The notes beneath the pieces are model-generated. The model saw nothing but the letters and a program-made list of their open reading frames with translations. It did no database searches and was not told the DNA's origin. Made by a program: the position numbers and the translations under genes. From UBA7446 sp964014735 (GTDB taxonomy: Bacteria > Bacteroidota > Bacteroidia > Flavobacteriales > Flavobacteriaceae), in assembly GCA_964014735.1 (NCBI GenBank), contig CAXHBH010000003.1, forward strand, positions 42,392 through 106,391: 64,000 nucleotides of DNA. The letters run 5' to 3'. This document shows, piece after piece, positions 34,696-42,462 of the stretch (its first letter is position 1; every line of letters starts with the position of its first letter).

Positions 34696-34703
34696 CAAAT
34701 ATA
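34696..34703 (-). promoter_or_regulatory. -7 box of rpsU promoter
   Basis: TATATTTG on the minus strand, 33 bases upstream of the rpsU ATG, fits TAnnTTTG. No good TTTG is found 19-21 bases further upstream. The leader thus contains the full Shine-Dalgarno sequence. Confidence 0.55.
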
Positions 34704-34728
34704 ATAGTATTTACAAGAACCTACTAGC

Positions 34729-35892
34729 CTATTTTAAAATTTGTTTGGCAATAACCACTTTTTGGATTTCGGAGGTGCCTTCACCAATTGTACAAAGCTT
34801 GGAATCGCGAAGGAATTTTTCAACAGGAAAATCTTTAGAATAACCATAACCGCCAAAAACTTGAACAGCTTCATTTGCCACTCGAACACATGTTTCAGAA
34901 GCAAACAATTTACACATGGCGCTGAGTTTTGTCATACGCCTTCCCATATTTTTTTCATAACAGGCTTTGTGCATCAATAATTCAGAGGCTTCAATATCTG
35001 TAGCCATATCTGCTAATTTAAAAGAAATGCCTTGAAATGCATTTATGGGCTTTCCAAACTGAACTCGCTCAGAAGAATATTTTAAAGAGGCCTCATAAGC
35101 ACCTCTAGCAATTCCCAACGATAATGCAGCTATAGAAATTCTCCCACCATCTAAAATTTTCATAGACTGAATGAATCCGTCACCAACAGGACCCAAACGG
35201 TTGGCGTCTGGTATTCGACAATGATCAAAAACAAGCTCTGCTGTTTCCGATGCACGCATTCCTAATTTATTTTCTTTTTTACCTGCATAGAAGCCAGGAG
35301 TGCCTCGTTCAACTACAAAAGCTGTCATTCCGCGACTATCACCTTTTTCACCTGTACGCACAACAATAACAGCGATATCACCACTACTACCATGTGTAAT
35401 AAAATTTTTAGTGCCATTAATAATCCAGTCATCTCCTTGTTGAACGGCTGTAGAATTCATCCCACCAGCATCAGAGCCGGTATTATGTTCGGTTAAGCCC
35501 CATGCACCAATCCACTCGCCAGAAGCAAGCTTTGGTAACCATCGCTGTTTTTGTCCCCCATCTCCAAACTCAAATATATGGTTGGTACATAAAGAATTGT
35601 GCGCTGCTATTGAGAGTCCTATTGAGGGATCAACCTTTGAAATTTCTTCAATAATAGCGGTATACTCAAAATATCCAAGTCCAGCTCCGCCATAGGTCTC
35701 AGGAATAAGAATACCCATAAACCCCATGTCACCAGCTTGATGTAGTAGTTCTTTAGGAAAAAATTGACGTTCATCCCAATCCATTACATGCGGGGCAATG
35801 TACTGTTGCGCAAAATCACGAGCAGAAGCTGAAATCAGCTTGTGTGATTCGCCCAGTTCAAATGAAGGGCCCGATAGTATTTCAGTTTTCAT
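34729..35892 (-). CDS. Acyl-CoA dehydrogenase
   Basis: A 387-residue flavoprotein of the butyryl/isovaleryl-CoA dehydrogenase type. FAD and substrate motifs include WGLTEHNTGSDAGGMNSTA, NGTKNFITHG and, near the end, RVANEAVQVFGGYGYSKDFP and IGEGTSEIQ, where the Glu of GEGTSE is in the place of the catalytic base. It performs the first step of beta-oxidation or branched-chain amino-acid breakdown, passing electrons to ETF. Chain-length preference cannot be told. No ETF genes are nearby. Confidence 0.94.
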   Translation of the reverse strand: MKTEILSGPSFELGESHKLISASARDFAQQYIAPHVMDWDERQFFPKELLHQAGDMGFMGILIPETYGGAGLGYFEYTAIIEEISKVDPSIGLSIAAHNSLCTNHIFEFGDGGQKQRWLPKLASGEWIGAWGLTEHNTGSDAGGMNSTAVQQGDDWIINGTKNFITHGSSGDIAVIVVRTGEKGDSRGMTAFVVERGTPGFYAGKKENKLGMRASETAELVFDHCRIPDANRLGPVGDGFIQSMKILDGGRISIAALSLGIARGAYEASLKYSSERVQFGKPINAFQGISFKLADMATDIEASELLMHKACYEKNMGRRMTKLSAMCKLFASETCVRVANEAVQVFGGYGYSKDFPVEKFLRDSKLCTIGEGTSEIQKVVIAKQILK

Positions 35893-35959
35893 AGCTTATT
35901 AAAACACAAATATAAAGATAATCTTGCTTTTTTAATGGAGTCTATTTGGTTAATAACAA

Positions 35960-36741
35960 CTAATCACGCCAAGAAGTTCGAGAATCTTGCTGCGTTCTTA
36001 AGTCCACAATACTACTGGCCAAAGAACCACTGATATATGGAGACTTTGAAAGCTGTGCTATGTTGAAGTTGTTGATATTTTGTTTTTCTATAAATGGGAC
36101 AGAATTAAGTCTAAAGTACACCCACAGCTGTTACTGCACTTCGGGTTTTAAACCCCAAACATCATTTAACTAAATTTTTATAAAGAATCCACCCAGCTGA
36201 TTGCGCATGGCAATAATTCGCTGACTCAACACAGGTCCAATTCCGTAAACTTGTTGCAACATTTTAGCCGTTGCTTCATTAATTTCCTTTTTAAACATTG
36301 TCTTTGGAGTTTTTTTAACGTATTTAGTTTTTAGAAATTTTAAATACGGGGAAATACGATTCATTTCAGTATCTGATAATCCTGTGACTTGTTTTGCGTC
36401 TTTTGCCGAGAACAAATAAAACCCAGCAGCACGATAAGCACGAATGTTTTTAACTGCAGACATGGGAATATCAAGCTAGTGGGCTTTAAAATCTGAGATA
36501 TAATTGGGTTAAACGGATAGATGCTGTCTGTTGATTTGGATTAAGCAATTTTTAATCTTTTTAGTGAATCTGTAATGCGTTGATTTTCCTTGTTCACAGT
36601 AAAAGCTTCAGATTTTTCTAGGCTTGGCTTGTATAACCACGAAATAAGCAAGTGAATGGCAAAAAATAAAAAAAGGGTCCACAAGACGCCTCTGCGCTGT
36701 GATTTATTAAGTTTGTAAAAAGGCTTTGGGGTTTCACATTT
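35960..36741 (-). pseudogene. Decayed ComEA-like helix-hairpin-helix protein
   Basis: A gene of about 260 codons can be reassembled from the minus strand. A membrane-anchored N-terminus (PKPFYKLNKSQRRGVLWTLF, then FLFFAIHLLISWLY) is followed by IYPFNPNYISDFKA, VKNIRAYRAAGFYLF, LQQVYGIGPVLSQRII and a second HhH repeat KQNINNFNIAQLSKSPYI. It is broken by TAA at 36541-36543, a one-base deletion near 36506, TAG at 36476-36478, TAG at 36170-36172 and TAA at 36131-36133, and it lacks a start codon. The intact 97-codon ORF at 36170-36463 is only its middle part. Homologues bind DNA or are involved in uptake. Confidence 0.85.
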
Positions 36742-36745
36742 TAAA

Positions 36746-38416
36746 TTAGGACTTTGCCCTTGTTGCTGTTAGATATCTGTTGAGTTCTTTTTTGACTACT
36801 GGAAATAAAAAGTAAAGTCCAATCATATTTGGAAATACCATGGCAAATATCATGGCATCAGAAAAAGCCCAAATGGAGTCCATGCTGGCAGCAGATCCAA
36901 TTACGATGAAAATCAAAAATAACAACTTGTAGGTCATATCTGCCCTTCTACCCCGACCAAATAAAAATTTCCAAGACTGAATTCCGTAATATGACCACGA
37001 AATCATAGTTGAGATAGCAAATAGGAAAACTGCAATTGTTAAAAACAAATCAGAATAAGGGATATACTGTTCGAATGCTTTAGACGTTATCCCTGCTCCC
37101 TCATAAAGGCTACCATCTATCAAAACCTTACCGCTAACATCTTCGTAATTTATACCATTAATCTCAAGACTATAACTACCATCAGCTTGTTCAACAGCAC
37201 CATCATACTTAGATAGGTCACCGTAGGCAAACTTGTTTTGACTATTAAATGTAATAATGACTAAAGCTGTCATTGTACAAATCACTACCGTATCAATAAA
37301 TGGTTCTAATAATGCTACTAACCCTTCAGAGGCTGGATACTTGGTCTTTACGGCAGAGTGTGCGATTGAAGCGGAACCTGCCCCTGCTTCGTTAGAAAAA
37401 GCTGCACGTTTAAAACCTACCATTAAAACTCCAATAATACCTCCTACACCAATAGCTTTAGGATTAAATGCCTCCGAAACAATAAGTGAAATGGCATCAT
37501 CTAAAAAGCTGAAGTTGACTGATAAAATATAAATACAAGCCAACACATATAAGACAGCCATAAAAGGCACTACACGCTCAGTAACAGACGCAATACGCTT
37601 TATCCCACCAATAATAATAAGCCCTACAAGGATCGCCATCAACAAACCAATTACAGCTCCAGCACTTGTGCTTTCTAGACCAATTAGTTGTTTTAGTACA
37701 ACTGTTGCCTGGTTGGATTGCGCGGCATTACCACCGCCAAAGGAACCTCCAATACAACATATAGCAAAAATTACTGCAGTAATCTTACCGAGTTTGGCAA
37801 AACCCTTTTCACTTAAACCTTTTTTTAAATAGTACATAGGACCTCCGTAAACTGTTCCGTCTGGTCCTACATCACGATATTTCACTCCAAGCGTGCATTC
37901 TACAAACTTGGTAGACATACCGATTAGCCCACAAACAATCATCCAAAAGGTAGCACCTGGACCACCTAAAGCTATAGCGAGTGCAACACCTGCAATATTA
38001 CCGTTTCCTACGGTCCCTGAAACAGCAGTTGCCAATGCTTGAAAATGACTTACTTCACCTTCTTGACTTTCATCTTTAATGGTATCAACTATATCGCCGT
38101 CGGCCAAATTAACAGCTGATTTTTCTTCAACTGAACTGTGATCAATATCATCATAATTTCCACGAACAACATTAATGGCCAATGGGAATCGGCGAACGTT
38201 AATAAACCCAAAATAAATGGTAAAAAACAATGCACTTCCAACCAGTAAATAAATAACAAAAGGGTTGCCGCCAATTTGGAAGAAAACTAACTCAGAAAAA
38301 AAGTCAGAAACGGGTTTAAATGCTTCATTAATGCGCTCATCTAACCCCATTTCAGTGGTTTGGGCGTTTAGCGGCATACACAAAAGGGTTGTAATTAAAG
38401 TGATAAAGTTTTTCAT
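36746..38416 (-). CDS. Alanine/glycine:cation symporter (AGCS family)
   Basis: A 556-residue membrane protein with about 10-11 helices and an N-terminal signal-like segment (MKNFITLITTLLCMPLNAQ). Family signatures include GTVGNGNIAGVALAIALGGPGATFWM, FVECTLGVKYR, GGPMYYLKKGL and FKRAAFSNEAGAGSASIAHSA. It imports alanine or glycine with sodium or protons. A loop of about 50 residues near 420-460 (YGDLSKYDGAVEQADGSY) is longer than in short family members, as is common in flavobacteria. Confidence 0.94.
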   Translation of the reverse strand: MKNFITLITTLLCMPLNAQTTEMGLDERINEAFKPVSDFFSELVFFQIGGNPFVIYLLVGSALFFTIYFGFINVRRFPLAINVVRGNYDDIDHSSVEEKSAVNLADGDIVDTIKDESQEGEVSHFQALATAVSGTVGNGNIAGVALAIALGGPGATFWMIVCGLIGMSTKFVECTLGVKYRDVGPDGTVYGGPMYYLKKGLSEKGFAKLGKITAVIFAICCIGGSFGGGNAAQSNQATVVLKQLIGLESTSAGAVIGLLMAILVGLIIIGGIKRIASVTERVVPFMAVLYVLACIYILSVNFSFLDDAISLIVSEAFNPKAIGVGGIIGVLMVGFKRAAFSNEAGAGSASIAHSAVKTKYPASEGLVALLEPFIDTVVICTMTALVIITFNSQNKFAYGDLSKYDGAVEQADGSYSLEINGINYEDVSGKVLIDGSLYEGAGITSKAFEQYIPYSDLFLTIAVFLFAISTMISWSYYGIQSWKFLFGRGRRADMTYKLLFLIFIVIGSAASMDSIWAFSDAMIFAMVFPNMIGLYFLFPVVKKELNRYLTATRAKS

Positions 38417-38429
38417 AATTTAGTTTGAA

Positions 38430-38657
38430 TTATAAATCAAAAACTGATGAGCGTTTTGCAAACAAAAAGTCTTTCATTCTTAGCCAGAAAGCAAAAACCA
38501 AATATATTGCAAAGCCTACGCCAAGTGAAAAAAAACTCAAGTATATAAAGAAAATGCGAACATGTTTTGCTTTCATACCCAAACGTTCAGCTAATCGGGA
38601 ACATACCTCGAAGCCACGTTTTTCCAGAAAATAGCGCAAATCATGCATCATGCCCAT
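38430..38657 (-). CDS. PspC-like membrane protein
   Basis: A 75-residue protein similar to the PspC (phage shock protein C) domain. RLAERLGMKAKHVRIFFIYLSF leads into one or two membrane helices (about 33-63, LSFFSLGVGFAIYLVFAFWL) and a conserved end KRSSVFDL. It could modulate envelope stress responses, but the partners PspA and PspB are not here. It stands beside the DUF2851 remnant. ATGs at codons 1, 3 and 4 make the exact start uncertain. Confidence 0.8.
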   Translation of the reverse strand: MGMMHDLRYFLEKRGFEVCSRLAERLGMKAKHVRIFFIYLSFFSLGVGFAIYLVFAFWLRMKDFLFAKRSSVFDL

Positions 38658-38678
38658 TATGCAAAAGTAATCAAAGAT

Positions 38679-38894
38679 TTAAAAGTCTATGACAATAGGT
38701 AAATGATAAGCATCTACGTTCCCTACCCAGAGTGTTTTATTTAAGTGTGTGTGCACTTTGAAAAAGTCAGGGCCAGCATTGGAATTCTCTTCTACAGGCT
38801 TCATCACAACTATATTGTCACTAAAAGTCATTATTAATGACTTTTGGCTAGAATGTTGTGTTTTCCATAAATAAGTAAGCAATTCTTCGCGCAC
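38679..38894 (-). pseudogene. N-terminal fragment of a DUF2851 protein
   Basis: Seventy-one codons from a GTG start: MREELLTYLWKTQHSSQKSL, then NAGPDFFKVHTHLNKTLWVGNVD, which fits the start of DUF2851 proteins (normally ~420 residues, with a GPDFFNA and WAGNVE motif). After GNVD the homology stops and a frame ends seven to ten residues later. The rest of the gene is missing, with PspC next. The truncation probably follows a deletion of more than 1 kb. Confidence 0.75.
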
Positions 38895-38906
38895 CTTGTT
38901 TTGAGA

Positions 38907-39287
38907 TTACTCCTCCAAATCGCCCTCCCATGCAAGGACGCCACCTTCAAGATTATATACAGCACTAAAACCCATTTGACTCATGAGCTGACAAGCCTGA
39001 CCGCTTCTTGCGCCAGATCGACAATACACAAAATAGGATTTGGATTTATCCAAAGATTGAATTGAGGCTATAAAATCAGCTCCACCCTGAATATCAATAT
39101 TTACAGCTCCTTTGATATATCCTGACTCAAATTCATCCGCAGTTCTAACATCAAGAATCACAGATCCTGAAGTTTCATGATACAATTCAGCCCATGCATG
39201 GGGCAATAATTCGCTCATTTGTGTTTGTTTTTTGGGCGAAGACACACAAGCAGTTAGTATAAATAAAACAGAAATAGAACTGTGCAT
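38907..39287 (-). CDS. Rhodanese-like lipoprotein
   Basis: A 126-residue protein with a short signal peptide and lipobox LTAC at residues 11-14. The rhodanese domain has VILDVRTADEFESGYIKGAVNID and the active-site loop YCRSGARSG with the catalytic Cys. Such domains carry or transfer sulfane sulfur. Its location outside the cytoplasmic membrane, as a lipoprotein, suggests a redox or thiosulfate role. A TATATTTG box (39301-39308 on the minus strand) precedes it, and the divergent MarR gene shares the upstream region. Confidence 0.88.
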   Translation of the reverse strand: MHSSISVLFILTACVSSPKKQTQMSELLPHAWAELYHETSGSVILDVRTADEFESGYIKGAVNIDIQGGADFIASIQSLDKSKSYFVYCRSGARSGQACQLMSQMGFSAVYNLEGGVLAWEGDLEE

Positions 39288-39323
39288 CTTTTTGTTTTTT
39301 CAAATATAATTCAAATTTTTTTA

Positions 39324-39340
39324 TACATTTGTATATACAA
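39324..39340 (+). promoter_or_regulatory. marR promoter box with overlapping palindromic operator
   Basis: TACATTTG (39324-39331) is a -7 box for marR. A perfect 12-bp palindrome TTGTATATACAA (39329-39340) overlaps its end and lies between the divergent rhodanese and marR genes. The size and symmetry suit a MarR dimer, so autorepression is likely. Confidence 0.5.
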
Positions 39341-39354
39341 TATTTGTTAATACA

Positions 39355-39771
39355 ATGATAAGTAGAAATGTCGTAGTTCAAATGATGAAAAGTGGAAATG
39401 TATTTGCTGAGCACATCGGAAACACAGTTCAGCCATTTGGGTTAAGTTTACAGCAATTCAATGTTTTGCGAATTTTGAGAGGTCGCAAAGGAATAGCCGC
39501 ATCGTTGGAAAGCATAACTTACGATATGATTCATCGTATGAGTAATACCTCTAGGATAATTGACAAACTCCTAGAAAAGGGGTGTGTTGAACGAGTTATA
39601 TGCCCAGAAAATCGACGAAAGGTGAATATTTTTATAACCAAAAAAGGGTTAAGGCTGCTCAAAAAAATTGATGGTATTATTGATAAAAAAGAAGAAAAAC
39701 TAACAGCATCCTTATCCAAAAAAGAAATGGACCAATTGTTGTTATTGATTAATAAAATAAAAATTAAATAA
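39355..39771 (+). CDS. MarR family transcriptional regulator
   Basis: A 138-residue winged-helix protein. The dimerisation helix is followed by GLSLQQFNVLRILRGRKG, the recognition helix region DMIHRMSNTSRIIDKLLEKG and the wing RVICPENRRKVNIFITKKG. The effector cannot be told from sequence. It lies 10 bases before yceI, in the same direction, suggesting that it controls that gene and itself through the palindrome upstream. Confidence 0.93.
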   Translation: MISRNVVVQMMKSGNVFAEHIGNTVQPFGLSLQQFNVLRILRGRKGIAASLESITYDMIHRMSNTSRIIDKLLEKGCVERVICPENRRKVNIFITKKGLRLLKKIDGIIDKKEEKLTASLSKKEMDQLLLLINKIKIK

Positions 39772-39781
39772 GTTTAAAATC

Positions 39782-40345
39782 ATGATTATAAATAAAAGAA
39801 AAATAACAGCCCTTTTGGCTTCTAGCTTGTTAAGCTTTGGGTTAAGCGCTCAAACAAAAGTAATTTCTAATGGAGTCATTTATTGGGAAGGGTCTAAAAT
39901 CACAACTAACTCACACGTTGGTACCCTTGATATTAGACAAGGAACCTTAACATTTGAAGCAGACGCAATTGTTAGTGGCAAATTTACCGTTGATATGAAC
40001 TCCATGGTATGCACAGATCTTTCTGAAAAAGCTGGTGCAAGATTGGTAAGTCACCTTGAATCTGATGATTTTTTTGGTGTAGCAGCACATCCTGAAGCCA
40101 TACTTAAATTCACCAATGCTGTTCCAACAGCTGAGGGGTATAAAATAACAGGTGAATTTACCATTCGCGGCATCACCAATACTGAGACTTTTGAACTCAA
40201 TCTTGATGGAAATACAGCTGCCGCTGAATTTGAAATAGACCGTTCGAAATACAATGTGAAATATAGGTCTGGATCCTTTTTTGAAAACTTAGGAGACAAA
40301 CTAATTAATGACGAATTAAAGCTTCGTGTGAGCTTTACCTACTAA
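39782..40345 (+). CDS. YceI-like periplasmic lipid-binding protein
   Basis: A 187-residue protein with signal peptide (MIINKRKITALLASSLLSFG, cleavage near LSAQ). The YceI beta-barrel follows: VGTLDIRQGTLTFE, GKFTVDMNSMVCTD and SFTY as the terminal strand. Family members bind polyisoprenoids or fatty acids. It is co-transcribed with marR, a common pairing, perhaps in an organic-compound stress response. Confidence 0.93.
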   Translation: MIINKRKITALLASSLLSFGLSAQTKVISNGVIYWEGSKITTNSHVGTLDIRQGTLTFEADAIVSGKFTVDMNSMVCTDLSEKAGARLVSHLESDDFFGVAAHPEAILKFTNAVPTAEGYKITGEFTIRGITNTETFELNLDGNTAAAEFEIDRSKYNVKYRSGSFFENLGDKLINDELKLRVSFTY

Positions 40346-40347
40346 TC

Positions 40348-40380
40348 TTTGTTTTTTTGTCTCTGAATTGCATATATTTG
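40348..40380 (+). promoter_or_regulatory. trp operon promoter
   Basis: TTTG (40348-40351), a 21-base spacer and TATATTTG (40373-40380) match the Bacteroidota consensus. The predicted start of transcription falls at or very near the leader-peptide ATG at 40386, so that peptide may be translated from a nearly leaderless mRNA. Confidence 0.7.
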
Positions 40381-40385
40381 GGAAG

Positions 40386-40427
40386 ATGAAAAAACGCATT
40401 TTTAATACGCTTTGGTGGAACTCCTAA
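40386..40427 (+). CDS. trpL: trp operon leader peptide
   Basis: A 13-codon ORF MKKRIFNTLWWNS with two adjacent Trp codons (40413-40418), followed within 36 bases by an attenuator. This is the arrangement of classical trp leader peptides: a ribosome stalled at the Trp codons under tryptophan shortage masks segment 1 and lets segment 2 pair with segment 3. No Shine-Dalgarno sequence precedes it. Confidence 0.88.
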   Translation: MKKRIFNTLWWNS

Positions 40428-40490
40428 TTGGAGGTGATAAGCGTATTATATATAATTGAAAGGCTTGTCATAATACGACAAGCTTTTTTT
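40404..40490 (+). terminator. trp attenuator with alternative pairings
   Basis: Segment 1 AATACGC (40404-40410, inside the leader peptide) pairs with segment 2 GCGTATT (40441-40447). Segment 2 (CGTATTA, 40442-40448) can instead pair with TAATACG (40471-40477), which lies in the loop and first stem base of the terminator. The terminator itself is a 7-bp stem (40463-40469 with 40477-40483, GCTTGTC/GACAAGC) followed by seven T residues. Stalling at the Trp codons therefore favours the antiterminator. Confidence 0.85.
40430..40438 (+). promoter_or_regulatory. Perfect orphan Shine-Dalgarno sequence in trp leader
   Basis: GGAGGTGAT is fully complementary to the 3' end of 16S rRNA, but no ATG or GTG follows at usable distance, and trpE starts 64 bases later. 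It starts two bases after the leader stop codon. CTCC at 40421-40424 can pair with GGAG at 40430-40433. Confidence 0.5.
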
Positions 40491-40501
40491 ATTTTCAACT
40501 A

Positions 40502-41905
40502 ATGAAGTTTAAACTACATACAGATACTTGTGAACTCTTGACCGATACCATGACACCGGTCAACATGTACCTTAAAGTTAGGGATAAATATCCTGAAAGT
40601 GTATTGCTCGAAAGCTCTGATTATGGTGCCAATGACAACAGTGTTGCATATATATGCTTCAACCCAATTGCTTCTTTTAAGGTCCATAACCAACACATAA
40701 CAGAACGCTTTCCAGACGGTAGCACTTCCCAAGCAGACGTTACAGCAGACTTTTCTGTGGTTGACAAATTGGAAGCATTTACCGCAAGATTTGAAACAGA
40801 TGAGCAACAAAATCGCTTCTTAAGCAATGGATTGTTTGGATATACTTCTTATGAGGCCGTTCAATATTTTGAAGATATTGAGCTAACCAAAAAGCATGAT
40901 GATGCAGATATACCAGAGATATATTATGCGTTATACCAAAATATTATTGCTGTCAATGTTTTTAACAACCAAGCCAAACTTTTTTCGCATTGTTACCAAA
41001 GCGAAAGCAACCTTGACGAAATCACTCAGCTTCTCAAGGCACCTACGCGTGATTCATATTCTTTCAAAAAAGAGGGAAAAGCATCGTCAAATATGTGTGA
41101 CGAAGAATTTGTAGCGCTTGTCAAAAGAGGCATAAAGCATTGCATGCGCGGGGATGTTTTTCAAATTGTACTGTCACGTCGTTTTTCTCAAACCTACAGC
41201 GGAGATGACTTTAGTTTATATCGTGTACTTCGATCAATAAATCCCTCGCCATATATTTTCTATTTTGATTTTGGAGGGTTTAAAATTTTTGGAAGTTCGC
41301 CAGAAGCACAACTTGTGGTACAGGATGGTCTGGCTGAAATACACCCAATCGCAGGCACATTTATCCGTACCGGAAATGATATACAAGATGAAGCCAAAGC
41401 AAAAGAATTGGCAAAGGACTTTAAAGAAAACGCTGAGCACATGATGCTAGTGGATTTGGCAAGGAATGATTTGAGCCGACATGGTCACGAAGTAACAGTC
41501 GAAAAAGACAGGGAAGTACAATTTTATTCGCACGTTATTCATTTGGTATCCAAAGTTACAGGGCAAAAAAAGTCTGACACGGCTACTATGCAAATTGTAG
41601 CTGACACCTTCCCTGCTGGAACATTAAGTGGTGCACCTAAACACCGTGCCATGCAACTCATCGATTCTTACGAAACTACAGATCGCTCGTTCTACGGAGG
41701 AGCTATAGGATTTTTAGATTTCAAAGGCAACTACAATCATGCTATTATCATCAGGTCCTTTTTGAGTAAAAATAATGTTTTGCACTACCATGCTGGTGCA
41801 GGGGTTGTTTCAAAATCAAATCCGGAAAGCGAATTGCAAGAAGTGTACAATAAATTACGTGCGCTTAACAACGCCATGGACAAAGCAGAAAAACAATTTC
41901 CATGA
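40502..41905 (+). CDS. trpE: Anthranilate synthase component I
   Basis: A 467-residue enzyme converting chorismate and ammonia to anthranilate. The N-terminal LLESS (residues 35-39) is the tryptophan feedback site. The chorismate-binding core includes RGDVFQIVLSRRF, HPIAGTFIRTG, DLARNDLSRHG, DTFPAGTLSGAPKHRAMQLI and FYGGAIGFLDF. It starts 12 bases after the T-run of the attenuator and overlaps trpG by four bases. Confidence 0.97.
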   Translation: MKFKLHTDTCELLTDTMTPVNMYLKVRDKYPESVLLESSDYGANDNSVAYICFNPIASFKVHNQHITERFPDGSTSQADVTADFSVVDKLEAFTARFETDEQQNRFLSNGLFGYTSYEAVQYFEDIELTKKHDDADIPEIYYALYQNIIAVNVFNNQAKLFSHCYQSESNLDEITQLLKAPTRDSYSFKKEGKASSNMCDEEFVALVKRGIKHCMRGDVFQIVLSRRFSQTYSGDDFSLYRVLRSINPSPYIFYFDFGGFKIFGSSPEAQLVVQDGLAEIHPIAGTFIRTGNDIQDEAKAKELAKDFKENAEHMMLVDLARNDLSRHGHEVTVEKDREVQFYSHVIHLVSKVTGQKKSDTATMQIVADTFPAGTLSGAPKHRAMQLIDSYETTDRSFYGGAIGFLDFKGNYNHAIIIRSFLSKNNVLHYHAGAGVVSKSNPESELQEVYNKLRALNNAMDKAEKQFP

Positions 41906-42462
41906 ATATTTTAGTTATTGACAATTACGATTCATTCACCTTTAATTTGGTCCACTATTTAGAGGAGTTAGACTGTAGCGTTACCGTAAAACGCAACGAT
42001 CAGTTTGCACTTGAAGAAGTGGCTGATTATGATAAAATTGTACTATCACCAGGGCCTGGAATTCCCGATGAAGCTGGGCTACTTAAAGCTACTATTGAGG
42101 CATACGCAAAGCGTATTCCAATGCTAGGTGTTTGCTTAGGACATCAAGCAATTGCAGAAGTTTTTGGTGGCTCGTTGACCAACCTATCAACTGTATTTCA
42201 TGGTGTGGCAAGTAAAATAACCATTACCCATGACGACCCTTTGTTTGCAGGTCTTCCAAATACATTTGATGTAGGGCGCTATCACTCTTGGGTGGTCAAC
42301 AAACCCCTGCCCAAAGGATTTATATTGCTCGCAGAAGAAGAAAATGGTCAAATAATGGCTTTCAAGCACGAAATACATCCGATTTACGGCGTGCAGTTTC
42401 ACCCAGAATCAGTACTTACTCCCCACGGGAAGCAACTTTTAAAGAACTGGGTTAGGCTATGA
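41902..42462 (+). CDS. trpG: Anthranilate synthase component II (glutamine amidotransferase)
   Basis: A 186-residue class I amidotransferase that supplies ammonia to TrpE. Cys in MLGVCLGHQAIAEVFGG is the nucleophile, and His-Glu lie in QFHPESVLTPHG. Not fused to TrpD. It overlaps trpE (ATGA) and trpD (ATGA). Confidence 0.96.
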   Translation: MNILVIDNYDSFTFNLVHYLEELDCSVTVKRNDQFALEEVADYDKIVLSPGPGIPDEAGLLKATIEAYAKRIPMLGVCLGHQAIAEVFGGSLTNLSTVFHGVASKITITHDDPLFAGLPNTFDVGRYHSWVVNKPLPKGFILLAEEENGQIMAFKHEIHPIYGVQFHPESVLTPHGKQLLKNWVRL

